From Gyrodactylus bullatarudis (taxonomy: Eukaryota > Platyhelminthes > Monogenea > Gyrodactylidea > Gyrodactylidae), in NCBI GenBank assembly GCA_012064415.1, contig SSNU01000312.1, positions 1 through 64,000 on the forward strand: 64,000 nucleotides of DNA. Reading direction: 5' to 3'. Positions within the stretch are counted from its first letter, which is position 1. Each line of letters begins with the position of its first letter. Below the pieces are notes generated by a model. The model made no database searches. It saw only the letters and a program-made list of their open reading frames with translations, and had not been told where the DNA came from. A program made the translations under genes and the position numbers. Positions 33,352 to 45,134 of this stretch are shown in pieces.

Positions 33352-36300
33352 ATGACTGACAACAATGATTTATACCGTGATGTTCTTAACGAATCTCATA
33401 TAAATAATACATTGAAAACTAAACAATTTCGTCTTACAAGATCTTCAAAGTGTATGTTTTTAATTAACCTTTCCCATTTTCTAGTCGACTATTCTCAATT
33501 CTTTCCTGAATCTCAGGAATGCCAACCATTTAGAGGACCAACCGATACTCAGGTGAATATAAGCCCTAGCGTAACTATACATCGATCCAAACCACTCAGT
33601 CACAGTTTCAAGTCTCAAGTTCAACATGATAGCATCTCACCTCGCGTTATTATCCGGAGAAAATCCAAAAAATATTCCAGCTTTAATACCCATTCCAAGT
33701 GTACGTTGCCTTTTTTTCTATATTCTCGTTATTCTAGTCTTTAAGTACGAAAATGATGATTTCAAGAGTCAGAATCATTCCTCCTTCGATGAGACCCTAA
33801 TTAAATCCCCAATGAAAAATATTATTTCTGAAAGTAAGTTTTCTCGATATATCAACGCATAATAATAATACTTCCGATGCTATCAATATCCATTTGATTT
33901 CTCTATGCATATAAAATGTCAATAATAATTTTTTTCCTGTTTTTTTCATTTTTATTACATATAGATAATGAATCGCATTTATTACATTCTACAACTAACA
34001 ATGGATCATTAAATACAGATTCATGTCGAGTCTCCATGGTCTTTGGGGTCGTTGATGACTTTCAGAATATGGAAATTCGTTCTCCGCCCAAGAATCTCGA
34101 CCAATTCTCATCAAACATTGGCAATGCAGACAGAACTGGTATGTTCACGTATTGTAAAATGCTCAAAATAAGTTTATTGCGATTCAAAAAGTATGAAACA
34201 AAGAAATTGGCATAACAACTTTATCGGTTAGCCCACTTTCTCTCATTTTCCGATTCATTTAATTTTCCCCTTCTTCTTCCTCCTTTGATGCGTCATTCTG
34301 TGTGTGTGTGTGTGTCTCTCTCCAATTCTTTTCAGTCTATTGTAAACTTGTTATGTGAAAAAAGGGGATTGACCAACCAGATGGTCCCATGACCTACAAT
34401 CGTTCCCCTCAAGTCTCTCTCTCTGTCCGATTCACTCTCAGCAACAAGAGACTTGTTTTCTTTGATTCCCGTTGAGCTCTTCCTCTTTTCCTTGTAATAA
34501 CATAGAGAAAGTCTATATAGCAAGAGAGATTTCTCCAAAAAGAAAGAACATGACCAAGAAAAATTTATTTACTTTCGTCGTTTCCTTAGTTATTTATTAT
34601 CTTTCTTCCATCTTGCCTTTGGAGGTACATATACATACTATATAGTTTATATACATTGGGACTGTAATTTGACATGGGATTTCCAATGAGAAAAATTACA
34701 CTCACACACACACACCCATAAATGAAATCATTCATTATTTAGACTTGTTTACTCTTGCTCACTTCTTGCCTACTCTTCAAGGAGAGAACGTAAAAGAGAT
34801 TTTTATTTATCTTGAAACTTCTTAATTCCTTATCATTCAAACAAGATGAAGATTTTGGTGATTATGGAGATTTCCGCTCTCATCTCCCACAGAGGTAGGC
34901 CAGGAGGAGAGTGGGAGAGCGTCAAGTATTACTTGAGCATTCTAATATATTTATTTCGATTTTTGATTTTTTTTCTCGAAAAAAGAAGATGAAGAAGAAG
35001 CCCCATAAATAAAGGAAAAGACAAATGATAGGGGTGGGTGAGATGTAATATTTATTAAATCATCAGTACTGTGAATAATTTATGCAAAAGCTTCATTCAA
35101 AAGTTGAAACCAGTCTTTAGGGAATTTTTTGCCTTTGATTCTATTGAATTTTGAAATTTCTATTTAAGCCTCAAAACAATTTTTTGGTAAATTTAGACCT
35201 TTGATGTAATTTGGTTGTCACAAGAGACTCAGTACCCTATAAAAGTTATCAGCGATTTGTAGATTTTTCTCAAAATTAATTTTAAAATATTAATAATTCA
35301 TAACTACTTTTAAGTATATTTGTAGATTAAAAAATCATCCAATTATGTAAAGTCTGATAATAAAACTCAAACCATTGTATCACATTTATGTGTTAACTTG
35401 TCTCAACTTTCACGCCTTGTACTACTTTAGTTTTCCTCTCTTATTAATCTTGATGATTAGTGAAATTGTTGTTAATTCTCAAACATCACCATCGTTATTT
35501 ACCCACCTCAAGAAGAATGAGAATACATTCTCATCTCCCTCATATTACTCAAATAATCCACTGTAGTCTTTGTTTGCTAGTGAGATTCAGACGAATGATT
35601 ATACCCTTTGTACTTTTTTATCTCAAAGAATCTCTAATCACAAAAAAAACATTCGTATACCTTGGTGACTAAATCTCTTTACATCTGTAGACCACACAGA
35701 AATATTGTGTTACCTAGGCTATAATCCCAGTCTATCTCTCTCTCTCTTTTTTGGTAACAATTACCTAATTGATCTGGGAACCCTTTAAAGAGTTTTACTC
35801 ACAAGCATAATCCCCACAAATGAATTAAAATGAATCTTCAATGTGCACGTTGTACAATCCACCTGTTGCATTATAATATTATTACTATTTTCTAGTCATT
35901 AAAAATTTTTCCTCAGCCGAATTTCTTTTGTCTGAAATGTAGAGAGAAAAAACATTGAAAGCAAACATCCTCTTCTTCATCCCGTATAACACACACAAAA
36001 AGAAATATATACTCTATGCTCATATAATTTGAATTTAGTTTGGATTTCCTTTTTTATTATTGAAAAAATTTTATTATCTCTCCCTTTTCTTCCATGTCCG
36101 CATTTGGCTATCCTTTTATTTACTTTATTTCCATTCATATTGTGATTTTCAGCCAAAGTCGGATTTTTTTCAATTTTTGTCATAATCTGGGGGGAATCAA
36201 ATTGGATTTCCTCACACGTTGTTTCATCCTAAATTTAGTTCACACTCCAATATTACACAATGAAATATATCGCCCCTCACCTTCTCACATTCTCTGCATT

Positions 36301-39300
36301 AACATGTTTTTTTACTTGGACTGCATATAATGTAATGGGGGTTCTGAATGAGGTGTCAAACAAAAATGCAGTGTGAAAATTTAATGTATATTGAACATCT
36401 CCTTTCTAGGTCATCATTCATACGCTTCCGGCCAAATTCATCCCGTCAAATTAGAGTCAGATTCTTGTGATATAAGCCTACTGTCTGAGACAAACACTAT
36501 CAACTCAACTTCTACGACACATAACAACCAGTGTAGAAAGTCACGCTCAGAAATGTCACAAATCTCATCTGTTTCCTCTCAACTCATGGGTAGTCAACGC
36601 AACTTTGTGGAAACCTACACAAACAAGCATAAAAAACAGAATTCTATATCTAAAAGCAATCTAATTTCAAATAAATTAAGCGCAGGTGCTCAAACTCCTC
36701 AATTGGTAGGCATTAAAAAGGTACCGATGACTCCCTTCTTTCGTAAAACATCTTTTCGTGACTGGTAAGTATATTTGCTCAATTTTCATTGGTCGATAAA
36801 TCCTATTGGTTGAAAATTTTTATTGGCTTAATATTGAGATTTATAAATATGTGTTTAAAATATTCTCAACATAATCGCATGTAAAATTGTCATGGCAATG
36901 TTGATAATACGACCAAATCATTATGAGTCTACAAAACCCTCCAATATTAATATGCCATCTATATCTCCGCCCTCGGCATCTGTGGTTTCCCAAGAGTCTT
37001 CCTCTTCTACCTCTTCATCAAGGTAACTTTATTAACCATTAATTCTTCCAGTTCTAGTAATCCTCAGTATTCCAATGGAAGCCAGAAATCTGATCAACTT
37101 CATCAATCGCAGCAATCAGAATCCATGTATAGGCTCAAGAAGAACAACTTTCTCAAGACTGGACTTATACGAGGATTAAACAATATCAACAAAAATGTGA
37201 GTCATTTGACATCAAATGAAAATCAAGTATCCTTGACCTATTTTCCTCTCTCTCTTCTATATTTATATATTAGAGGGAGAGGGAGACACACAGGTCAACT
37301 GTAGTGTATGACAGTTTTTTGACCTCTCTCTATCATATTAGTTCATAATATGTAAACATCTATTCAGAATTACAATCTGGTTTTCATGATTTGTTTGTTT
37401 ATAGGATAACATGTTCGATATCAGCGGGGCATTCTCAACACTTAAATCTCCCTGCAAGGTTATCATGAACAATGGGGAGTTTTGCAAACGTTCTTCATGG
37501 AAGTGGTTTTACATGTGTGTCAGTACAACACATGTAAAATTCATTCGTGACTCATTCGCATATTGTGGAACTTCACTTGAGAGAAAGAATTACACACCAA
37601 GCGCCCCAGGAACACCATTAACTTGTAGTCAAAGTCTAGACTGTTCAATTAATTCTAGATCTTCACATCATGACGATACTTCCCTGTTGAAAGTTAAATC
37701 TAAAAAGTCTCACCGAGTTTATTGCATCGAAGTACCCATTAACGGATTAATCTGGCAGGCTGAATCTTCTCTCCCGACAGATCTTCCTGCAAAGTTTTCC
37801 TTTGACAAAATCATTCCAGCTAACAGCCAGCCATCTACTCAGAATTTAACCAGTCAGCCAATAGATCCCATGGATACCCTAAACTACTATCGGAATATAA
37901 AACAGCAACAGATGCAACAACAACAACAGTCCCAGACAACAGTTACAAATTCGACTAACACCACCAACTCCATGAAATGTATACGCTACATTCACCAGGC
38001 CTATGGAATGCAATTACTCTTTGTATTTGCAGACCAACAAGCCGCCAATGTTGCTCTCGGAATGTGTCAAAAGTTTGGCGGCAATGAATACAAGGAGAAT
38101 GCCGACCCTTATATTCAAATGAATAAGAATAATTTTGAAATGGACTCCAAGTTTCTGGTCTCTGATTCATCCCTCAGCAAGGCTTCTACCAAAGTCCCCA
38201 AATATGTCAACAATTTTAGAAGTAGGTTTTCCCGTTCATCCCTAGGAATATCCAATGGTTAACACTTTTTTTGTGTAGACTCTCAAGCATTCTCAGAGAA
38301 CATTTTCTGTTCCTCAGCCTCCACGTCTTCCAGTTGTCTTTTCAACTCGAGGAAAAGTAACTCTGTCGACAATGACTGTTCACCGATATCTCGCTGTTCT
38401 CAGACCTCCCCGATCAAATTCAATCAGCATACCACACTGTCAAGACTACGACTTCGTTGTGATTCAGGCTTGAATAGCCAAAGCGCCAACCCATACTTTA
38501 TAACCCAGTTTGGGTATAGCATCGATGATCCAACAACTTTGAGTAGATCATCTAAATTCCACAATGAGTCAACACCCCTAGTTATGAAGGGTGCCAAACT
38601 GGGAAAAAATGTTCTCAAAGGTTTAGCCAATTGGCTGTGCAAGCCTCTTAACAGTTCGAGCAACTTTGTCAATGACAAGGAAGCTTTTGATCGTACTGAC
38701 GAATTCCCAGACTATGAACTGTTGGATCCTCAAATTGCAACTGCCCTTCGTAAGTTAATTTCCATCTTTCTCATGCAAAAGTAAAAATATTCTCAATTTC
38801 TTCAACATTTACATTGTTGTAATAATTTTGTAACAATTACCATGAGAAAAGATATTTCAATTCTCTCTCTGTGTGTTAAATAATAATTCAATCCATTGGG
38901 AAATTATAACAAAATAGTACAGCAACAAAATTAGCTTAGTGATGGAAATAATTATCACTGATGATTTTCTCATCCCTCTTGTTTTGTCTAATTAAACTCT
39001 TTTATTCTCTCTACACCATTCAAATTATTTTTTCTATTCAATTTCAGGTACAAATTATCCTAGCTTCATAAGAAAGACTAAGAAAATTTTCCAATCCCCC
39101 CTGGAAAGTCACATCTTTCTGCCAGAGCAACCAGTAAGTTACCTTCATTATACTATGGTTGATTAAATCATCAAACCCACTAATTATAATTACTCTCTTA
39201 GTTTGTTCCCGCTATCATGCATATCCTCATAACAGCCCTGGAAGCTCATGGCCTCAATCAAATAGGATTCTACCGACGACCAGGCAGACAAAAGACCATT

Positions 39301-40981
39301 AACGACTTTATTCTTGTCGCTAATCTCGTGAGTTATATGATTAGATATCCATCTAATGAATTTAAGCTTTCTAACATGATTTTATTCCAAACAGATGAGT
39401 TATCCTGGTCTCTTGGAAACATTGTCAACAAATACCTACTGGAATGAAGTCAACATCTTGGCCGACCTCATCAAAGGATTCATTAGACGCCTTCCCACTT
39501 CGTTGTTAGATTTTGGTAAGTAACCCAGTCCCATATCACCTCATTTTCCCTGTTGATTCTTATTTTATATTTTCCCGTTTAGTTCAATGGGAGAGTTTAC
39601 TATCCCTGGTTCCTGACGACCTCAAGACCACGACAATTGACGATAGGGCGGTTATTTTGTCCAAAATCCGTCAAATTCTCCTCTATATGGCTATTGAGGT
39701 AATTTTCCATTTATTAATCCCCTTCATAATAATAATAATGAATGTAAACAAACTTACTCTGACCTCTTTCTGTCTATTTTTTAAATTTTAATCCCCTATT
39801 AATCTCTTTATCCCAATTATTTTCCTTTAGGCATACAATTCAATTAAATTGTCCCACTTTGAGAATTCCCCCAACCAGAACTACATCCAATGTGATCTCA
39901 ACAATCAGATCAGTCTCCTCTCCGCATGGACCTGGTGTACATTTGTCTACTTGATTCGTCATCTCCTCCGTGTTATTCAGAATAAAAATTTCAATCTTCT
40001 CCTCTACAGTTGTCTTGCCATTTGCTTTGGTCCAGTACTCTTTTCAAATGCTCCCTCAAACTTTCTCAACAAAATCAATAATGCAAGTCTCCCATAATTG
40101 AGCAATTAATCTATTATTAATTAATTACTTTTATCTTATTCTAATAGACTATTGAACTTATCTTGAGACACTGGGATTGGTTGATAACAGATCTCGTTGA
40201 ACTGGTTGATACCCTTAACGATTCGATTGCTTTACGCCTTGGCAAAGAAGAAGCTGACGAGGCTGTCTCTGAATTCAACTACGAGGGTGCATTGAATTAC
40301 CTGAGGAAAAAGTGCAACTCAGACTCTTCCCCTGGTAAACAAAACTGTGACTTGGATACTTCTGACGGCTCCTCTTCCTCTTCCTCTGAAGAAATTTTAT
40401 CCTCCAGTATGGAAGGTGAAAAATTGGATGAAAAGATTTCCAATGTGAAGAATTCCGTGCGAGATATCCTTGAGAGAATTTGGTAAGTATCCAATTACAA
40501 TTTTTTCCTTGCCCCTTATTTCAGAATATTGAATTACACATCATTTGCTGGACCTATTTGATACGAAAATTGACTTATCCTAACTGAATAACCGTTCCTG
40601 GTACTATCAGAACATAATCAATCATGTTGTCACAACAGAGGCTCTAAATTATTTATGAAATTTTTCTAGTTGAAGTATAAATCTAACGAATTTTATATAT
40701 ATTTTTTTATACCTAGCACCAAAGAAGAATCTTCCATTAACCACTTTAATGATGAACTGTCTTGTCAAGATGCCTGTGATGTCAACTCTTCCTCCTCAGA
40801 GAATATCAATCGTAACAATCGTATCAAACGAAAGGATAGCTATCTCCGAAGAAAAACTATCAGTGGTACCCCGATAAGACAAATTCGTAAAAAGTCCACA
40901 TCCCAAAGTCGATTTAAGTTGACCAGTGTGGACCTTAGCAATTCACCCTCGAGTCCCACCATCAATACCGGTCCACACTAA
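33352..40981 (+). CDS. RhoGAP of the ARHGAP21/23 (RhoGAP19D) type with PH domain
   Basis: Fifteen exons close in frame to 1224 residues: 33352-33451, 33485-33700, 33738-33833, 33965-34138, 36410-36764, 37052-37196, 37405-38221, 38279-38749, 39048-39133, 39202-39327, 39395-39515, 39583-39698, 39831-40082, 40148-40482, 40717-40981. A PH domain begins KRSSWKWFYMCVSTTHVKF, is interrupted by a Gln/Ser-rich insert, and ends near GMQLLFVFADQQAANVAL. The RhoGAP domain starts PEQPFVPAIMHILITALEAH, has the arginine finger in GFYRRPG, and continues with ILADLIKGFIRRLPTSL and LAICFGPVLFSN. The following TIELILRHWDWLITD matches the end of the family's GAP domain. A PDZ domain, found in the human and fly relatives, was not seen at the N-terminus. 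It would stimulate GTP hydrolysis by Rho/Cdc42. The introns include 33- and 37-nt ones and a GC-AG intron at 40083-40147. Confidence 0.88.
34139..36409 (+). other. Long fourth intron of the RhoGAP gene with simple repeats
   Basis: 2271 nt, with a GTATGT donor and a TTTCTAG acceptor. It holds (TG)n at 34299-34315, (CA)n at 34703-34715 and pyrimidine-rich tracts. Unlike the rest of the window it lacks recognisable MITE copies. It is a candidate location for enhancers or an internal promoter, but nothing specific is visible. Confidence 0.6.
36892..37022 (+). CDS. Probable alternative first coding exon of the RhoGAP gene
   Basis: The frame starts MAMLIIRPNHYESTKPSN and ends in a Ser-rich run at a GTAACT donor. 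The following intron (37023-37051) is 29 nt and leads to the shared exon at 37052 in phase 2, exactly the phase in which exon 36410-36764 also ends. Between that exon and 36892 no AG acceptor gives an open frame: the one candidate at about 36840 creates a stop. An alternative start is therefore the simplest reading. It would give a shorter protein that keeps the PH and GAP domains. Confidence 0.5.
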
Positions 40982-42299
40982 CTATATACATGAAATAATT
41001 TGACAAATAATTGGTTTTTTTTTAAAGATTTACATTTCATTTAAAAACACAAGAATATATTTTCATACATCCCCTGTAACAATGTGAGGTTGTGAGACAC
41101 TATCTCAACTCATATGAAACCTTTGCACAATGTATTATACAACACCTAAATCACCCATATGTATTTTATTTATTATATAACTAATGAAGAAATCTCAAAT
41201 GATTCCACAAACCCACACACAATAATGATACAGATTCATATTTATTATTAAATTTTATTCTGATTTTACAGAAACCGTTTTTGGTCATATATATATTTCA
41301 CAACACTCACTTTGATTATAATCAAATAAACAGCAGTCAACAATTTATTATAAATCCCTTCGACCTTCAAATCAATCCTGAAGAATCTTATGAAACTCAA
41401 TTAGTTTTTCAAAAAGGTTAATCTTCCAAGTCGATGAACCATATCAAGAATTCATTACTTGAAAGAAATTTCATTTAAGCAAAACAATGGTTGTTCCACT
41501 TCTGTCACGCACGATTGAAACTAATACTAATACTAGCAACTTGAGTAGATAATCTTTACTACATTCCTTGTCAATATGTTTCTTCCCAATAATTAGGGTG
41601 GTAAATTTTCGACATTTTAATGTTTCCTTCTAGATTCCATCAGGTTGATCCATTTTCTTATTCATAAAACAAAAATGTAATTATTTGATAGGTTGTAATC
41701 TTAGAAATAGATATAATCTCGAAATTGGAAATGATAATAACATTAATTCTAATCAAAAATTATATTCCAAATTTAGATTATTATAACCATAAAATATTCT
41801 CAAGGAAATTTTCAGAGAAAAACACACACTGTCTGTAAAGCCAAATGTGATTTTAATCCTAAGGATTTAAAAAAGAACGATACCTTTCATATACAGTACA
41901 GTAAGTTTAATTATGCATTACCAAATCTTGGCTTGATCTAAAGAGCATATACTCATTTAATGGAAACAAATTCTCTTCTCTAATTTTTCATCTGACAATT
42001 ATTAATGAGGCTTTGGAAATCGGTACTAATTGAGAGGAGATATTGATGAGAACAAAAACAGGAGAAAATTGGTTTCATTCAGCTAGGAAGACTTTCTTAT
42101 GAATAATTTATTTCAAAAAATGTATTTTTTTCTCCTAATATTTATTTTTAGCTTATTCTAAAGTGGAAAGTTAGTTAGAAACAGTAGGAGATTTTCGTGC
42201 TAAAATACTGTAAATTATTTTTATTTGTAAAAATGGAAATTATTTTATCATTCGTATAGAAGATTTATCAAATTTAGTTGTAGCCATTGAAATTCGTTG
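40982..42299. other. 3' flank of the RhoGAP gene, no further gene
   Basis: Starts with the RhoGAP 3'UTR; an AATAAA is present near 41327. The rest is AT-rich with no supportable open frame or RNA. Confidence 0.45.
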
Positions 42300-42745
42300 A
42301 AAAAATACAAAAAGGTTTTTCAGAATCACGATTAGACAAGTAAATCAACTGTATCCTAAGTCTCATCTAAGGATTTGAATTTCGATTTTTGGTCATTTTC
42401 TTGTCTACTTGAAAATTAATGAAATTTCGATAATTCTAGAAAATGGTGATGCTCTCGGAAATTCGACGGTAATATTCAGCTTTCTTGCCTAATCGTGATT
42501 CTGAAAAACCTCTTCTTACCAGCCTCCGTATTTCAAATCAATAAAAAATTTCAATACAAAATCTGAAGAAATAGTATTTCGGCGATAAAAATATATATTT
42601 TTTCAGAATTTCTTTCCCTTCTAATGTATGAACATGATTAGTATTTCGAAAAATCTTTAACAAATTCGAAATCTTGAGGCAATAAATTGAGAGAATTTTG
42701 TAAAAATCATAGACTCACAATTTCATAACAACCAAATTTAGTTTC
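42300..42745. mobile_element. Family B MITE-like element
   Basis: Shares, in order, 'tttcagaatcacgattagac', 'tgattctgaaaaacctcttc' and 'tttgtaaaaatcatagactc' with the element at 46745-47221 and the one in the Snail-gene intron. It ends 'tttcataacaaccaaattta'. It is non-coding with approximate boundaries. Confidence 0.5.
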
Positions 42746-42940
42746 TCATTGCCAATTCAGTTCCTTGAATCAGCCCAAAATTGGTTTTATTCCAGATAAA
42801 AGCACTTTAAGCAATCCGGTCACTTGCCAAATTTCTCACTTCCATTATTAAAATTCAAAATCATTCCTGATAATTCATCATCTTGATATTTCTATGGTTT
42901 TCGGTAAGTGAAAATTAAGAAAAATTAAAAATATACTGAT

Positions 42941-44197
42941 GTACATGAGAATATGACGAGGAGTTAAGTTAATGCTGTGATTGAATGGATTAGGAATTTG
43001 GTATAATTATTACAATAATCACTAGGCTAGGGTGAAATTTCTAACCTCATTTTTGTATCAACTTTTCTGATAGAACTATCAATTCTATGCATTATTTTGT
43101 ATTGAAATCATGTGTTGAAAATGCTTCACCATTATGTCATTCAGTAATACAGAATCTTTCAAATCGTCGAAATATCTTGACCATTTAATGAGTTTCTTAA
43201 GATTTATTTCCAAAAATAGTCTTCTTCATCAAGAAGGCCTTTATGGTGAATTTTGTTGTTTTATCATGTCCATGTGATATTCTGGGAAAAATTAGCAATG
43301 ATTTAATGAAGGATGACATAAAAATATTATTTTGTTAGACAAATCACTTGTATTTCAATAAATATAATTGTAATTACAAAATAAATATAGTATAATCTTT
43401 GTAGGTTCTCATTTAAAAAAATGTAAAAGAAATAAATAAATGAAAATAATGTTCAATTGATTTCATCAATTTGGCGATTGAGAAGTGTAAACATAAAAGA
43501 TATAAAAATGAAAACTAGTGTCTGCAAGCAAATCGAAAATCATCCGGTTAAAGAAGATAAGAATAAAGTAAAGATTTAGAGTAGTTCAAATTAGATCTAA
43601 TGTGAGACATGACAAATTTAAGATTAGACAAATCGTCACAATCAGATAATTCATATTTCAATTTAATAGCGTTAAAAGTAGATAATAAGTAATATTTTTT
43701 TTGTTAGAAAATTTTATTCAATATTAATATATAATTAACAAAAATATAGTAATCAGGAAAAGCATTATTAAAATAAAGGTTTTCTGCATCTTGGACATCT
43801 TGTAAATATAGAATGAATTAGATATAATCTGGTTGGATTTGAAACACTTGTAATGAAGATATGTAGGCCATTAAAGAATTTTCAATAAACATTCTGGAGT
43901 TAGTGGAGATTAGAATATAAAAGACTCTTAGTATATTCATGTTTAGATCGGATATGTGACATAACGGATTTTATACTAGAGAGATTATTACATTCACATA
44001 ATTTATATTTACTATCTATCATATTATAATTAAATTCATATTTTGAGTTCCTGAGGCTATAATAATTCTCAGAAACAGAATAGGACTCAGAAAATGTTTT
44101 AACTATAAAAAATATGCAAAACATGATGTGTGCTAAATTTTTCAGAAATGTAAGTACTCTCGTGATTTGTTCGGAGAAAAAAAAATTTCACCCTAGC
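42941..44197. mobile_element. Family C repeat, long copy with internal inverted ends
   Basis: 42941-43327 is colinear with 54754-55125 (shared landmarks GAGAATATGACG, ATTATTACAATAATCACTAG, TTTCTGATAGAACT and GGATGACATAAAAATAT). After an extra block of about 780 bp, similarity resumes at 44107 (ATATGCAAAACATGATGTG versus ATATGCGAAACATGATCTG). The 15-mer GCTAGGGTGAAATTT at 43026-43040 recurs inverted at 44183-44197, like transposon ends, each next to a TA or TTA. No transposase is recognised. Confidence 0.6.
43328..44106 (-). pseudogene. Block carrying two diverged copies of one short peptide
   Basis: Two minus-strand segments encode clearly related peptides: CECNNLSSIKSVMSHIRSKH (within 43900-44124) and SDCDDLSNLKFVMSHIRSN (about 43560-43660). 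Both are preceded by KYE/KYK residues and followed by Y(T/S)KSL. They are about 350 bp apart in the same direction. The block is present in the long family C copy and absent from the short one. The coding sense is conserved more than chance would allow, but no family was recognised and no full gene structure is visible. Confidence 0.4.
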
Positions 44198-44957
44198 TTA
44201 ATAATCTAATTCAGGCATTATGCAGTAGAGTTGGACGAAATGAGAAAAATTTGAGAAAATTGAAAATAAAGAGAAAAAATTAAAACTGGCCTATCTTAGG
44301 CCAAAATAGAACCCAAATTCTTACGAGCAGCCATAAACAAATTCCATGTTTCGCGGAAACCTAGAATTAAATTTTATAAATAAATTTTTTTGAATATAAA
44401 CGAAATAATTTGACCGTAAATTCAAAATAAAGTCTTGGAGATTTAATCTTCTAATTCTCGACAAGAGAGAGATCAAGATTTTTCTACTCGGTAGTAGTCG
44501 GATAAAGAAAGATAAATTTTTGATAAAAATTAATTATTTTTTTGATTATAGAATCTTGTTCCTGTAAAATTTAGATGAAAGCACTAATTGGCATATTGTA
44601 AAAATCCAGTTTACTGATCTGAATCCATTTAAATTTATGATTTATAAAAATGTATTCCAATTAATTTTCGAGAAATGGGACTCTGATCTGAAATTGAAAA
44701 TTTATTAACATTGCTCGAAAGAATTGTAAAGGTTATAGAAAATTACTTCAAAATCATCAAGTAAAGGATCCATGACTTCATTTTCTTCATTAATAAATTC
44801 AATGTTCTAAAAAAATGAAAAGAGAATTAGTTAAAAAATTGATATTAAATAAGAGACTAGCAAAAATGAGATAAAAATTAGAGAAACAGTTAAAAATTAT
44901 CAGAAACGGATTCTTATAATACGACGATGAACTAAGGCTCAGGAGCTTGGGAACCTT

Positions 44958-45134
44958 AAATAGACAGAAAAATAATTCTTTAAATTCAGGATTAATTTCT
45001 AATGATTTATGATTAATATAAAAATTTATTAAGAGTTTAGGACTGATTTTAGAAGACCTCAAATAGACAGAAAATATTTCTTTAAATTCAGGATCAATTT
45101 CTAATGATTTAGGATTAATATAAAAATTTATTAA
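44958..45134. repeat. Two-unit direct repeat
   Basis: A 75-bp unit (44958-45032) starting AAATAGACAGAAAA and containing TTTCTAATGATTTA is repeated at 45061-45134 with few changes. The 28-bp spacer between them (GAGTTTAGGACTGATTTTAG and onward) is unique. A minus-strand open frame crosses the region but reflects the repeat only. Confidence 0.8.

Noticed and set aside
34332..34538. Minus-strand frame of 68 codons in the RhoGAP intron
   Set aside because: It lies in low-complexity, pyrimidine-rich intron sequence with no similarity or splice context.
44799..45062. Minus-strand frame of 87 codons
   Set aside because: It is created by the AT-rich direct repeat and is full of Leu, Phe, Ile and Asn codons typical of non-coding AT-rich DNA.
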